NCBI GenBank assembly: GCA_002319075.1
Contig: NVQB01000001.1
Coordinates: 5,270,001-5,334,000, forward strand
Length of the DNA: 64,000 bases
Source: Sphingobacteriaceae bacterium
GTDB lineage: Bacteria > Bacteroidota > Bacteroidia > B-17B0 > Aurantibacillaceae
Direction of reading: 5' to 3'
Shown here one piece after another: positions 38,201-46,025 of the stretch. Each line of letters begins with the position of its first letter. Position 1 is the stretch's first letter. A model generated the notes under the pieces. The model had not been told where the DNA came from. It ran no database searches and worked only from the letters and a program-made list of their open reading frames with translations. A program made the translations under genes and the position numbers.

Positions 38201-38666
38201 TGAACATTTTGTTCGAAAATAATATATTCCGGTTTTCGTCCTCCACTAAAATTCCGGAGTTAATGTTACTCAAAAGGGTTTCCAGAAGATTAACGGTGCG
38301 ACTGAGTTCTTTTTCAGCATTCTTTCTTTCACTGATTTGTGTATTGAGATAATCGGCAATTTTTAAAAGTTCGTCGTCGTTTGCTCCGAATGTAAAATCA
38401 TCAGACCTTGCGGTTTTGTTTATGGCCTGTTTGAGTTTTTCGATAGAAAGTTTTTTTAACTCGTGTTCTTTTACAAGACTCTGATTAATGTTCTGGTATT
38501 CCTGCTCACTCATGCTGAAAGCATGCGTGAGAAGTTCACGGTCGCGGTCGTGAGCCACAAATGCATCGTTTATACCCTGCAGAAATTTATCCAGGGCGGG
38601 ATTCGCAGCAATCTCATCAGAGAGATTTTTCCGGATCTGTTTTTGAAGGTGTGGATGTAATGCCAT
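35223..38666 (-). CDS. Hybrid histidine kinase: PAS x4, HisKA, HATPase, receiver, HPt
   Basis: 1147 residues, soluble. An N-terminal helical segment (1-120) is followed by PAS at about 128-245, 252-382, 398-508 and 522-635; HisKA with His667 in NMSHEIRTPLNAI; HATPase to about 890 (GGTGLGMVI); receiver with Asp957 in VILMDLQMPVMDG; and an HPt domain with His1091 in IAHRIKPSIDG. All phosphorelay residues are present, so it can run a His-Asp-His relay on its own and pass phosphate to a separate regulator. The NtrC-like regulator encoded first in the same operon is the obvious candidate. It starts 2 bp after the FIST gene stop. Confidence 0.92.
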   Translation of the reverse strand: MALHPHLQKQIRKNLSDEIAANPALDKFLQGINDAFVAHDRDRELLTHAFSMSEQEYQNINQSLVKEHELKKLSIEKLKQAINKTARSDDFTFGANDDELLKIADYLNTQISERKNAEKELSRTVNLLETLLSNINSGILVEDENRNILFSNKMFSEFFAITLEPEQLKGLNFSGRAENDKHLFSDPEKFVQRITTLLAEKQTVLSEELVLVDGQYLERDFIPIYIHNHYKGHLWKYRNITERKTNENALRYLISTQEAILNGTNYAIIFTDVDGMIQSFNKGAEIMLGYKAEDLIGKHNPSTFHDLGEIKERSVHLSKELSREIKPSFETFIAKAKRGVVESLEWTYIRKNGQKFPVSLTICAIKNDVNEISGYLGIARDISEERQAKEALKVSEEKYKNIIEKSTDIIYKTNKIGYFTYVNPVAERITGYSQRELLNMHFSELIKDAYKQEALEFYKQQVIEKKPTSYFEFPISTKSGAEVWIGQSVQYATLAETSFELTALAIDITERKAHEKTIRLKDEKYQNIIANMNMGLVEVDKDETVRHCNQAFCEQSGYSAEEIIGKSIVDIMVVGSSKDLIKEKFMKRLSGLSDTYELQMKNKRGELRWWIVSGAPNYDDAGNLTGSIGINFDVTERKKLEQELVVSKQKAEESSKAKEAFLANMSHEIRTPLNAIIGMIRELSREELTGEQRMYLQNTSVASQHLYSILNNILDISKIESGEFNLDLQDFQMNNIFNDIVSIMGSKAIEKNLALNVSVLQGVKRVFYGDPIRLKQILLNLVGNALKFTEKGGITIGCELKKETKRSQTLQISITDTGIGMDAEYVKKIFTKFSQEDLSTSRKYGGTGLGMVITQELIHLMNGTISVKSKKNEGTTVTVELTLPLGDETKIVQEQVMFEGHKNHEPIRVLLAEDNEFNRLTAIKILERSNCVVAEAENGQQAVDLLRKKRFDVILMDLQMPVMDGIEATKVIRNELKLATPIIALTANAFKNEISNCLNVGMNDCVTKPYEEKLLVDSIFKQVELHKAEFPQTQGEQKLYTLDKLRTLARGDRNYVRKMIGIFIEQCSVSMEQINAAMAIKDLPTVGKIAHRIKPSIDGMNIQSLKAEISEIEKTAKEHIYSKRLEDLVKYADVVLKKVIADLNEEL

Positions 38667-38668
38667 AA

Positions 38669-39811
38669 TTAAATCTCGTCAAAGGTGGTGATAGTCATCG
38701 TTTGATTGTGCAGTTCGCATTTGGTTCCGCTGCTGAGTGGAGAAATTTCTCCGTAAGAATAAAAGCCTGTTGTTACCACATCTTTGCCAAGTGTGTCTCT
38801 AACCGCCTCTACTTCCTCCTCTACCCTTTTATCGAGAATTATTTTCCGGCCTACACAACTAATCAAAATGGCCAGTTTGGGATGGGCGTTATCAGAAAAA
38901 GAAAAAGTACTCTGGGCTGCTCCACTGGCGGCATCTATGAGCCTTTCAAAATCGGCCTTCATAAATCTTACGCGCGTTCCTTCTGGCACATCCCCTGCAA
39001 ATACCATACTCTCTTCTTCTTTATCAATGGAAAGAATGGTTCTTACAACTTCCGCTTCACTGCCTGGAAGTTTCACCGATAAAGGAAAAAGTAAGGCCGA
39101 GCCGGGAAGTCCTTCAGCATATTTACCGAGGTATTTTTTATAAATACCCAGTGCATTCTTGTGATCGATCTCAAAGAGTTTATTGGCACTGGATTTGGTA
39201 ATGGTTTTCTCGAGACCAAAAATATCCCAGCCCCCTTTGGATCCGTGAGATATTCTTAAAGCGTCACCATAAAAACCAATAGCCAAAATATTTCCTTTAG
39301 CAGGCTGACAATTAAGGCCAACAAGGGTAGAATTAAAATTTTCTCCATCTCCTGCAAGTCCGCCGGTAACAGGTATTTTATCAGGGTTAACTTCATCTAT
39401 TCCTCTAACCAGTTCGCTGCCGTTAACCGTGGCACCATCTGAAAGTATAAAAATATAACGCAGTGCTTTTTTATCGAGTTTACTTACCAGGTTTTTGCCT
39501 GCTTCAAAACTCGATGTAAAATCAGCACTGTTTACCATAGCTGTTTGTAAGTGTGTTTTTTCAAATGCAACCGCAGTTAGCACCAGGCTATCATCTTTTA
39601 CTTCCGAGTCTATAATTTCTCCTGCAGTAGAAGCCAGGGCTATCTGGGCATTTGGAAATTGCTTACGGAGTTCACTGTACAATGTTTCTGAGCTTAAGTT
39701 CTTTTTTCCTCCAAAACCGAGCAGCAGCTGACATTCGTCTTGGCGCATAACTGAAGAACTTTGAATTTTACCGAGTTGGTTATTCTGAAATAAATACGAT
39801 GCTACTTTCAT
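38669..39811 (-). CDS. FIST domain sensory protein
   Basis: 380 residues. FIST N domain at about 35-200 (LLLGFGGKKNLSSETLYSEL, ALASTAGEIIDSEV, GGLAGDGENF) and FIST C domain at about 205-360 (RISHGSKGGWDIFG, ALGIYKKYLG, ILISCVGRKIIL). FIST proteins are cytosolic sensory modules usually found next to or fused with signal-transduction genes; small ligands such as amino acids have been proposed. Here it lies between the NtrC-like regulator (17 bp upstream) and the hybrid kinase (2 bp downstream), so it most likely feeds information into that pair. Confidence 0.9.
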   Translation of the reverse strand: MKVASYLFQNNQLGKIQSSSVMRQDECQLLLGFGGKKNLSSETLYSELRKQFPNAQIALASTAGEIIDSEVKDDSLVLTAVAFEKTHLQTAMVNSADFTSSFEAGKNLVSKLDKKALRYIFILSDGATVNGSELVRGIDEVNPDKIPVTGGLAGDGENFNSTLVGLNCQPAKGNILAIGFYGDALRISHGSKGGWDIFGLEKTITKSSANKLFEIDHKNALGIYKKYLGKYAEGLPGSALLFPLSVKLPGSEAEVVRTILSIDKEEESMVFAGDVPEGTRVRFMKADFERLIDAASGAAQSTFSFSDNAHPKLAILISCVGRKIILDKRVEEEVEAVRDTLGKDVVTTGFYSYGEISPLSSGTKCELHNQTMTITTFDEI

Positions 39812-39828
39812 GGTAGTGGCGTTAAATT

Positions 39829-41181
39829 TTAATTAATGACAAGTTCTTTCTTTTTAATAAGATTATAGATAGTAGATTTACCAAGATCCAGTCTTCGGGC
39901 CACCTCCAGCACGTCATTGTCGTATTTTTTCATGAAAAGTTTAATGATATCCAGGGTATATTCATGCAAGGTTTTTTCTGTAGCGGTAATAACCGCTTCA
40001 CTTTGCAGTGTATTAAATGTAATGTCCTGGGCGTGTATTTCTTTACCATCACTCATCACGCAGGCAAGATCTATAATAGACTTTAATTCGCGTACGTTAC
40101 CCGGGTAGTTGTATTTTAATAAAGTTTCTTTTGCCCCGGCTGAAATAAGAATGGGTGCAAGACCGTTCCCTTTTGTAAACGCATCAGCAAAATGCCTTCC
40201 CAGGATAAGTACATCGTTTCCTCTTTCTCTGAGAGGAGAGAGTTCTATGGGGAGGCCAATAATCCTGTAAAACAAGTCTTCGCGGAAGGTTCCCTTCTTT
40301 ACTTCTTCAGCCAGATTGCGATGAGTGGCTGTAATTAAGCGGGCGTTAAATTTTATTTTTTCATTGCCGCCAAGCCTTACGATCTCACGTTCTTGTAAGG
40401 CACGTAAAATTTTGCTTTGCAAATTCAAATCCAGTTCTGCAATCTCATCCAAAAAAAGTGTGCCGCCGTTTGCTTCTTCAAATTTACCAATCTTACGGCC
40501 TACGGCACCTGTAAAGGCTCCCTTCTCGTAGCCAAAAAGTTCGCTTTCCATAAGTTCAGCGGGAATTGCCGCCATGTTTACAGCCACAAAGGGTTTTTTA
40601 TTACGCTCACTGCTATAATGAATGGCTTTGGCAACAACTTCTTTACCTGTTCCAGTTTGTCCTGTAATAGACACATTAATATTAGAGGTTACCGCTTTTT
40701 CAACGAGTGCAAAGGTTTTTTTAATGGCAGGACTTTGTCCGAGTATCGTTTTTTCAAAGCTGAATTTCTGCCCGAGTTTTTCTTTTAATTCAGCTACTTC
40801 TTCTTTCAAGGTAGAGTTTTCTCTGATTTTTTGAATAGAGTTCCATAACAGTTCTTTTGTATTATCATTCTTAACAAAGTAGTCTGCTGCACCGCCTTTT
40901 AAGAGATTAAGCGCTACAGAAATATCTTCCTGAGCGCTAATGATAATAGCTGGAATATTTTTGTTAACCGCATGGATCTTCGCCAGCAAATCATTTCCGT
41001 TCATATCGGGCAGCTCATAATCGATGCTGATGGCGTGTGGTTTTTTATAAAGATTATCAAGACATTCTTTTGCACTTGCAAAGAGATAAACTTCGTAATC
41101 CGGATTGAGAGAGAGGTGATGCTTTAAAAGATTACCAAACCATTGGTCGTCTTCTACAATAAATATTCGAAATGGCGTCAT
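39829..41181 (-). CDS. NtrC-family sigma-54 response regulator
   Basis: 450 residues. Receiver domain 1-120 with Asp54 in AISIDYELPDMNG. AAA+ activator domain from about 145 to 380: Walker A GQTGTGKE near 173, the sigma-54 contact loop GAFTGA near 220, Walker B GGTLFLDE, and an R-finger region RERGNDVL. C-terminal Fis-like helix-turn-helix (VARRLDLGKSTIYNLIKKKE). It activates sigma-54 RNA polymerase when phosphorylated. First gene of an operon with FIST and hybrid-kinase genes. The promoter has a TAnnTTTG box and a TTCCA-N5-TGGAA palindrome, so autoregulation is likely; the same palindrome precedes sigma-54-type promoters of the EPS units. Confidence 0.93.
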   Translation of the reverse strand: MTPFRIFIVEDDQWFGNLLKHHLSLNPDYEVYLFASAKECLDNLYKKPHAISIDYELPDMNGNDLLAKIHAVNKNIPAIIISAQEDISVALNLLKGGAADYFVKNDNTKELLWNSIQKIRENSTLKEEVAELKEKLGQKFSFEKTILGQSPAIKKTFALVEKAVTSNINVSITGQTGTGKEVVAKAIHYSSERNKKPFVAVNMAAIPAELMESELFGYEKGAFTGAVGRKIGKFEEANGGTLFLDEIAELDLNLQSKILRALQEREIVRLGGNEKIKFNARLITATHRNLAEEVKKGTFREDLFYRIIGLPIELSPLRERGNDVLILGRHFADAFTKGNGLAPILISAGAKETLLKYNYPGNVRELKSIIDLACVMSDGKEIHAQDITFNTLQSEAVITATEKTLHEYTLDIIKLFMKKYDNDVLEVARRLDLGKSTIYNLIKKKELVIN

Positions 41182-41227
41182 AGTACATTTTGTTAGTGGT
41201 TAAAAAATAAGTACTTAAGTTCCGTAA

Positions 41228-41235
41228 CAAATATA
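41228..41235 (-). promoter_or_regulatory. -7 box TATATTTG for the NtrC/FIST/kinase operon
   Basis: Perfect TAnnTTTG on the minus strand, 47 bp before the ATG at 41181. No TTG at the usual distance; instead the palindrome at 41258-41272 begins 23 bp upstream, in the -33 region. Confidence 0.55.
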
Positions 41236-41257
41236 GATAGTTTAAAAACTGGAATCT

Positions 41258-41272
41258 TTCCATAAACTGGAA
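41258..41272. promoter_or_regulatory. Palindrome TTCCA-N5-TGGAA overlapping the promoter
   Basis: Perfect arms around TAAAC; a further TGGAA half-site lies at 41250-41254. Its place over the -33 region of a housekeeping-type promoter suggests repression rather than activation. Confidence 0.65.
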
Positions 41273-41454
41273 CTACCACACAGATGTAAGATTTTCTTGT
41301 TTTTTGTAAGCTATTCCGTATAAGCTGAAAGTTTGTGACCCATAGAGTATGTTTGCGTTCAAGAAGGGGATGTTTTATCATAAATCTTCCTGAGATATTC
41401 TTCCCTTAGGTGGCCCCCAAAATTATTTGCCGATAAGCTACCCATTTTATTTAG

Positions 41455-41501
41455 AGGAGTTTTTCTTAGTCAGTAAGTTATAACTGACAGCTAAAACTCC
41501 T
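41455..41501. repeat. Long imperfect hairpin in the divergent intergenic region
   Basis: AGGAGTTTT (41455-41463) pairs with AAAACTCCT (41493-41501), and inside it GTCAGT (41469-41474) pairs with ACTGAC (41483-41488); a small asymmetric internal loop separates the two stems. It lies upstream of both flanking genes, so it is not an obvious terminator. Confidence 0.5.
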
Positions 41502-41770
41502 TTGTACCAGATCAATTACCTGGTATTTAAAGATCTCTGGCTTTTTCATATTTTAAGATCACTGTCTTTATTTTGGAATATCAGGTTATTTGCGCACTCT
41601 TATCAAGCTTACAAACACCTGACACTAAATCCTTAAAAACGCTTCTTAAAATTTGAAGAACAATGAGCAGAATAGTGTATATTAAGGGTCTGCATCGTTT
41701 TATTTTAGCATCGAAGAGTTTTGAACCTGGATAGTAGTTATGCTGGGTTCATTTAAAACAGTTGAAGTAT
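41502..41770. other. Remainder of the divergent intergenic region
   Basis: No clear promoter, palindrome or gene was found between the long hairpin and the start of the plus-strand kinase. The whole gap between the two divergent start codons is about 590 bp. Confidence 0.4.
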
Positions 41771-42859
41771 ATGCCAATAGAATCAGAAAACATTTATAAT
41801 TTATTAGGGTTAAAAGTTGCCGACCATGTTTCAGCAATGCTTGCTTATTGGGATAAGGATCTTATATGCCGCTTTGCCAATGCGGCCTACAGAGATTGGT
41901 TTGGAAAAACGAAGGAAGAAATGGTAAACAAGATGACCATTAAAGAATTACTGGGCCCCCTGTTTGACATAAACGAGCCATATATTTCTGGTGCCCTGGA
42001 AGGTAGATCTCAAACTTTTGAACGTGAAATACGTTTACCAACAGGTGAGCTACGTTACTCCCTCGCTAATTATTTCCCTGATAGTATGGATGGAAAAGTG
42101 AGAGGTTTTTTTGTTCATGTGGCAGACGTCAGTTCCATTAAACGGTTGGAAATGCAGCTAGTTAAATCCAATGAGATAATTACAGAACAAAACAAACGGC
42201 TAATGAATTTTGCCAATGTAACTTCTCATAACCTGGGCAACTATTCTCATGGCTTTGCAGGATATCTGGAAATGCTGGAAGAGAATGTTGCCAGTGAATC
42301 GCAAGTGAAAATAATAAATAAGCTAAAAACCATTTCAACGAATTTTACCGAGACAGTAAAGAACCTGAATGAAGTGGTTTACATGCAAAACACCGGCACG
42401 GTTGAATTAATAGAAATTAATCTGTATGATTATATTATTAAGACCATAGCAACACTGCATGTGCAAATTCGCCATAGCCAGGTGCTTATTTTCAATGCCG
42501 TTAGTGCCGACACTGTTATTTTATGCAACCCTGCCTACCTTGAAAGCATTTTAATGAACTTACTTACTAATGCTATTACCTATAGGCAACCAGAACGCGT
42601 TGCGACCATTGAGCTAAAATGTTCGGCAGAAAAAGAAGAAGTTGTTTTTTCTATTACCGACAACGGAAGAGGAATGAATTTAGAAAAACATGGCAGCGAT
42701 CTGTTTGGCATGTACAAAACATTTCATGATAACCCTAACGCGAGAGGGCTTGGCTTGTATATTACCAGGTATCAGATAGAAACCATGGGAGGAAGAATTA
42801 AAGTGGAAAGTGAAGAAGGCAGGGGCACTAAATTCACTGTTTATTTAAAACAGAAGTAG
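41771..42859 (+). CDS. PAS sensor histidine kinase, atypical H box
   Basis: 362 residues. One PAS domain at about 12-130 (ISAMLAYWDKDLICRFANAAYRDWFG-like, no membrane segment), HisKA with His153 in VTSHNLGNYSHGFAGYLEML, and HATPase (NLLTNAITY, DNGRGM, ARGLGLYIT). The His is present but the conserved Pro five residues later is replaced (GNYS rather than RxP), which may alter phosphatase or dimer properties. No receiver. The ATG at 41771 is preferred over a TTG three codons upstream. It ends 12 bp from the convergent double-receiver gene. Confidence 0.87.
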   Translation: MPIESENIYNLLGLKVADHVSAMLAYWDKDLICRFANAAYRDWFGKTKEEMVNKMTIKELLGPLFDINEPYISGALEGRSQTFEREIRLPTGELRYSLANYFPDSMDGKVRGFFVHVADVSSIKRLEMQLVKSNEIITEQNKRLMNFANVTSHNLGNYSHGFAGYLEMLEENVASESQVKIINKLKTISTNFTETVKNLNEVVYMQNTGTVELIEINLYDYIIKTIATLHVQIRHSQVLIFNAVSADTVILCNPAYLESILMNLLTNAITYRQPERVATIELKCSAEKEEVVFSITDNGRGMNLEKHGSDLFGMYKTFHDNPNARGLGLYITRYQIETMGGRIKVESEEGRGTKFTVYLKQK

Positions 42860-42870
42860 TTAAAGATGTC

Positions 42871-44283
42871 TTAATTACCCTTTTTAGGATCGGGTTCGGA
42901 AGGCTCTTCTTCGTAAGATTTTAACCGGTTAAGCTCTTCCTTATAAAATTTCAGCAGACAACTTACTTCAACTTCTATCACCTGCAAAGTTGGCTTAATA
43001 TCTACCGGTGTGCTAAGTGCGTTGAGATCCGTTAACTGCCAAATAGCCTCTTTCATAACCGTGGCTCCAAAATAGACTCCATAATTTAAGAGCTGGTGAA
43101 GAGATTTAGGATTAATACTCTCAATCAGATTTTTTTTAAGCAGTTCAAATTCAGAAGCCTCGTTTTCTAATATAACGATAAACTCCTGGATCCATTTTTG
43201 CAGCTGGCTGGATGAATCTCCCGTAATCGAAAGAGCCATGGAATAATCGTAATTAACAGAAGTATTCGGTTTACTACTTTCTTCCACCGAAAAATTTACG
43301 CCTACATACTTTCCCACGGTCCTCCTAAAGTCTTCTACACTTAGGGGCTTTAAAAGATAATCATCATAAACAAGCAATTTATTATCACGTCGAATTTCGT
43401 CTTCTGAGTAGCCGGAAATAATAATAAGCGGAGCGCTGTTGCCTTGTGCATTCAGGCTCTTTACTATTTCCAAAGCGGACATATCGGGCAGGCTAACATC
43501 CAGCAAAATCAAATCTACTTTGTGGATTTTTGCCTGCTGAAGTGCTTTTTTTCCGGTACCGGCTATTATTGCCTGATATCCTATTTCATCCACTAATGAT
43601 CCGATGTAAGCCTGATTTAAAGCATTGTCTTCAATTACTAAGACAATGCCTTTTGATTGAGCTGCTACCGTTTTTGGGGTCATTTTATAACCACCCTCAT
43701 TAAGCAATAAATTATCAGAATCGTTTGAATAGGCTGGCATTAGAGGCTCAGGACTTACAACACTTTTTGCAAGAGATTTTTTTTTACTGCCAGGAAATTT
43801 ACCGGTACTTTGTTTTTGAATTTCAAGTTTCACTTCGGTAAGTTCAAAAACCGTTTTAATTTTACTGCTGAAGTTACTACCTTTCTCATTAAGGACTAAA
43901 TTCGTTACACTATTAAGCCGGAAAAGCAATTCAGATGTTACCACGGGTTTACAAATGAAATCGATGTTCGTATAAACTCTCAGTAAATCTAAGATCTCAT
44001 TTTTAAGTACAGAAAAGATAAACATCACCGGAATGTGAGAAAGAGCCACACTCTCTCTCAAGTCTTTAAACAAGTCGATAGCTAGTAACGGCGATTCTGC
44101 CCCTAATAAAATAACATCGGGGCTTTTAGTGAGTGCCATTTTTTTTGCCTGACTGTGAGTGCGTGATACAAGAACATCATATCCATTGGTTTGCAAGAAT
44201 GTGCCAATTAGTTTTATGTCGTCGGTATTCGTCTCAATAAGTAAAACCTTATTTCCAGCTATTTTTGGTTTGTCAGCATCCAT
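42871..44283 (-). CDS. Double-receiver protein with HPt-like C-terminus
   Basis: 470 residues. The first receiver (about 10-125) has lost its active site: Gly61 in VILLGAESP replaces the phospho-acceptor Asp, and the acidic pair is ET instead of DD. The second receiver (about 210-325) is intact (VIEDNALNQ, ILLDVSLPDMSA, LLKPLSVED). A helical C-terminus contains LHQLLNYGVYFGA, which lines up with the HPt signature HxLKG-x5-GA and keeps the His. It resembles a phosphorelay hub between hybrid kinases and regulators. Neighbouring kinase genes on both sides fit this role. Confidence 0.8.
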   Translation of the reverse strand: MDADKPKIAGNKVLLIETNTDDIKLIGTFLQTNGYDVLVSRTHSQAKKMALTKSPDVILLGAESPLLAIDLFKDLRESVALSHIPVMFIFSVLKNEILDLLRVYTNIDFICKPVVTSELLFRLNSVTNLVLNEKGSNFSSKIKTVFELTEVKLEIQKQSTGKFPGSKKKSLAKSVVSPEPLMPAYSNDSDNLLLNEGGYKMTPKTVAAQSKGIVLVIEDNALNQAYIGSLVDEIGYQAIIAGTGKKALQQAKIHKVDLILLDVSLPDMSALEIVKSLNAQGNSAPLIIISGYSEDEIRRDNKLLVYDDYLLKPLSVEDFRRTVGKYVGVNFSVEESSKPNTSVNYDYSMALSITGDSSSQLQKWIQEFIVILENEASEFELLKKNLIESINPKSLHQLLNYGVYFGATVMKEAIWQLTDLNALSTPVDIKPTLQVIEVEVSCLLKFYKEELNRLKSYEEEPSEPDPKKGN

Positions 44284-44572
44284 TTAGTGTTATAATAACA
44301 AGTTACATTTAAATTCATTCTATCCCTTTTTATAAATGACAAGGGATAAAAAAGAAAATTTAAACAAAATACAAAAGAGAAAAGTAAGACGTGGGCCATA
44401 TCCCTCTTTCATTCTTCATTTTTTTAATTTAGTGTAGCTGTTAGAACAAGGGCAATCTTCGCTACTTTTTACTTTGTTAAAAAGATTGGATGCAATTAAC
44501 AAACTTATTTTTTTCAGAAACATTGATTTAGTGTTTAAACAAAAGCGCTCTGTAAATGTTTAAACTTTAATT

Positions 44573-45931
44573 TTAAAGTTCAGGGAGATTTCTTTGTTTC
44601 CGCTTGCTATCAGGCTGGGAGACACTGTTAAACTCTACCACAACAACAGTTCCCACATCCACCTTACTTTCAATGACGATCTTTGCATCCATCATATGAA
44701 CCAGCTTATTAGTGATTGTTAATCCCAAACCAGTACCACCGTATTTTCGGGTGCTTTGTCCATCCATTTGCATAAAGGGTTCAAAAACAACCTCCTGTTC
44801 AACATTTGGAATGCCAATACCTGTATCAGAAATCCGGAATATCATTTTGATTTTTCCATCCACCTGAGGTTCAGAATTAACATGAATGATAACACCGCCT
44901 GTTTTTGTAAACTTAATGGCGTTACCTATCAGATTAAACAGAATTTGTCTGAGTCTAACTTCATCAAGAAGTATCAACTTAGGTGTTTCCGGCTCAATAA
45001 AATAGCTCAAATCAAGTTCTTTTTCTTTAGCGCGTTGCCGAAACATAAAATAAAGCTCTGTCATTAAAACTTCAAGATTCATTACCCGTGTCTGCAACTT
45101 CATTTTTCCAGCCTCGATTTTAGACAAATCCAGAATATCGTTTATAAGTGACATTAAGTTACGCCCACCTATCAATATACCATCGACGTAGTTTTCGTAT
45201 TTCTGCGATAGGGTATTACCCTTCAATAACTCTGAAAATCCAAGTATGGCATTCATTGGAGTTCTTATTTCATGACTCATATTGGTAAGAAATTCAGTTT
45301 TGGCCTTATTAGCGAACTCGGCTTTTTCTTTTTCATGAAGGAGTTTTTGGTTGAGTTTTATATACTGAAGGTTTAGGGCTTCGTATTCTGCGTTGCTCTG
45401 TTTGAGTTTGCTGACATCGGTTGCGGTGCATAAAATCCCGGTAATTTCACCATCTTCTGCAAGTATGGGAGACGAAGAAAACAATATATTTATTTTTTTG
45501 CCCGATTTTGACGCATACACTTTTTCTTCTCTTTCAATGCTAAGGTGATGAGGCAAATTATTGGCAAGCGTTTGCTGGTGCGAGAAGTCTTTTTCTAAAA
45601 AGAGTATATCGATAGGCTTTCCTATGAGTTCATTTTCATCGTATTCGAGAATTTTCCGTGCAGCATGATTGATTGATTTTATAACGCCCGTGCAATCGAG
45701 TATGATAAAAATCTCATTAATAGATTTGAGAATGTTATTAGAATATTCTTTTTCTTTCGCGATACTATCTAAACTATCCTTAAGATCGTCAACCATTAAG
45801 TTTATACCCATGGCCAGTGAATCGAGGTGATCATTTTCACCCGAAAGTTTTATCTGAGCCTCATAGTTACCCTGGGCTACATGCAAAATGGTATCCAGCA
45901 TGCTTTGCAACCTGTCTTTGTCTGTATTCAT
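44573..45931 (-). CDS. PAS sensor histidine kinase
   Basis: 452 residues, soluble. A HAMP-like helical start (1-60), a PAS domain (about 62-185), HisKA (NMSHEIRTPMNAILGFSELL) and HATPase (NLIGNAIKFTKTG, DTGIGI, GGTGLGLTI). The kinase core is very similar to that of the 1849-residue kinase encoded two genes upstream (same LMSLINDILDLSKIEAGK and LSYFIEP segments), so the two are paralogues. No receiver is attached. Lies 94 bp after the STAS-like gene. Confidence 0.9.
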   Translation of the reverse strand: MNTDKDRLQSMLDTILHVAQGNYEAQIKLSGENDHLDSLAMGINLMVDDLKDSLDSIAKEKEYSNNILKSINEIFIILDCTGVIKSINHAARKILEYDENELIGKPIDILFLEKDFSHQQTLANNLPHHLSIEREEKVYASKSGKKINILFSSSPILAEDGEITGILCTATDVSKLKQSNAEYEALNLQYIKLNQKLLHEKEKAEFANKAKTEFLTNMSHEIRTPMNAILGFSELLKGNTLSQKYENYVDGILIGGRNLMSLINDILDLSKIEAGKMKLQTRVMNLEVLMTELYFMFRQRAKEKELDLSYFIEPETPKLILLDEVRLRQILFNLIGNAIKFTKTGGVIIHVNSEPQVDGKIKMIFRISDTGIGIPNVEQEVVFEPFMQMDGQSTRKYGGTGLGLTITNKLVHMMDAKIVIESKVDVGTVVVVEFNSVSQPDSKRKQRNLPEL

Positions 45932-46025
45932 CGTTTTTAGATTTCTTTAAGCCTTTCAGCCGAAACAGCATGGTCGCTTTTTAAACTCATACGTGTGGTG
46001 GTTGCATTGCTAAATGTAGTTCGAA

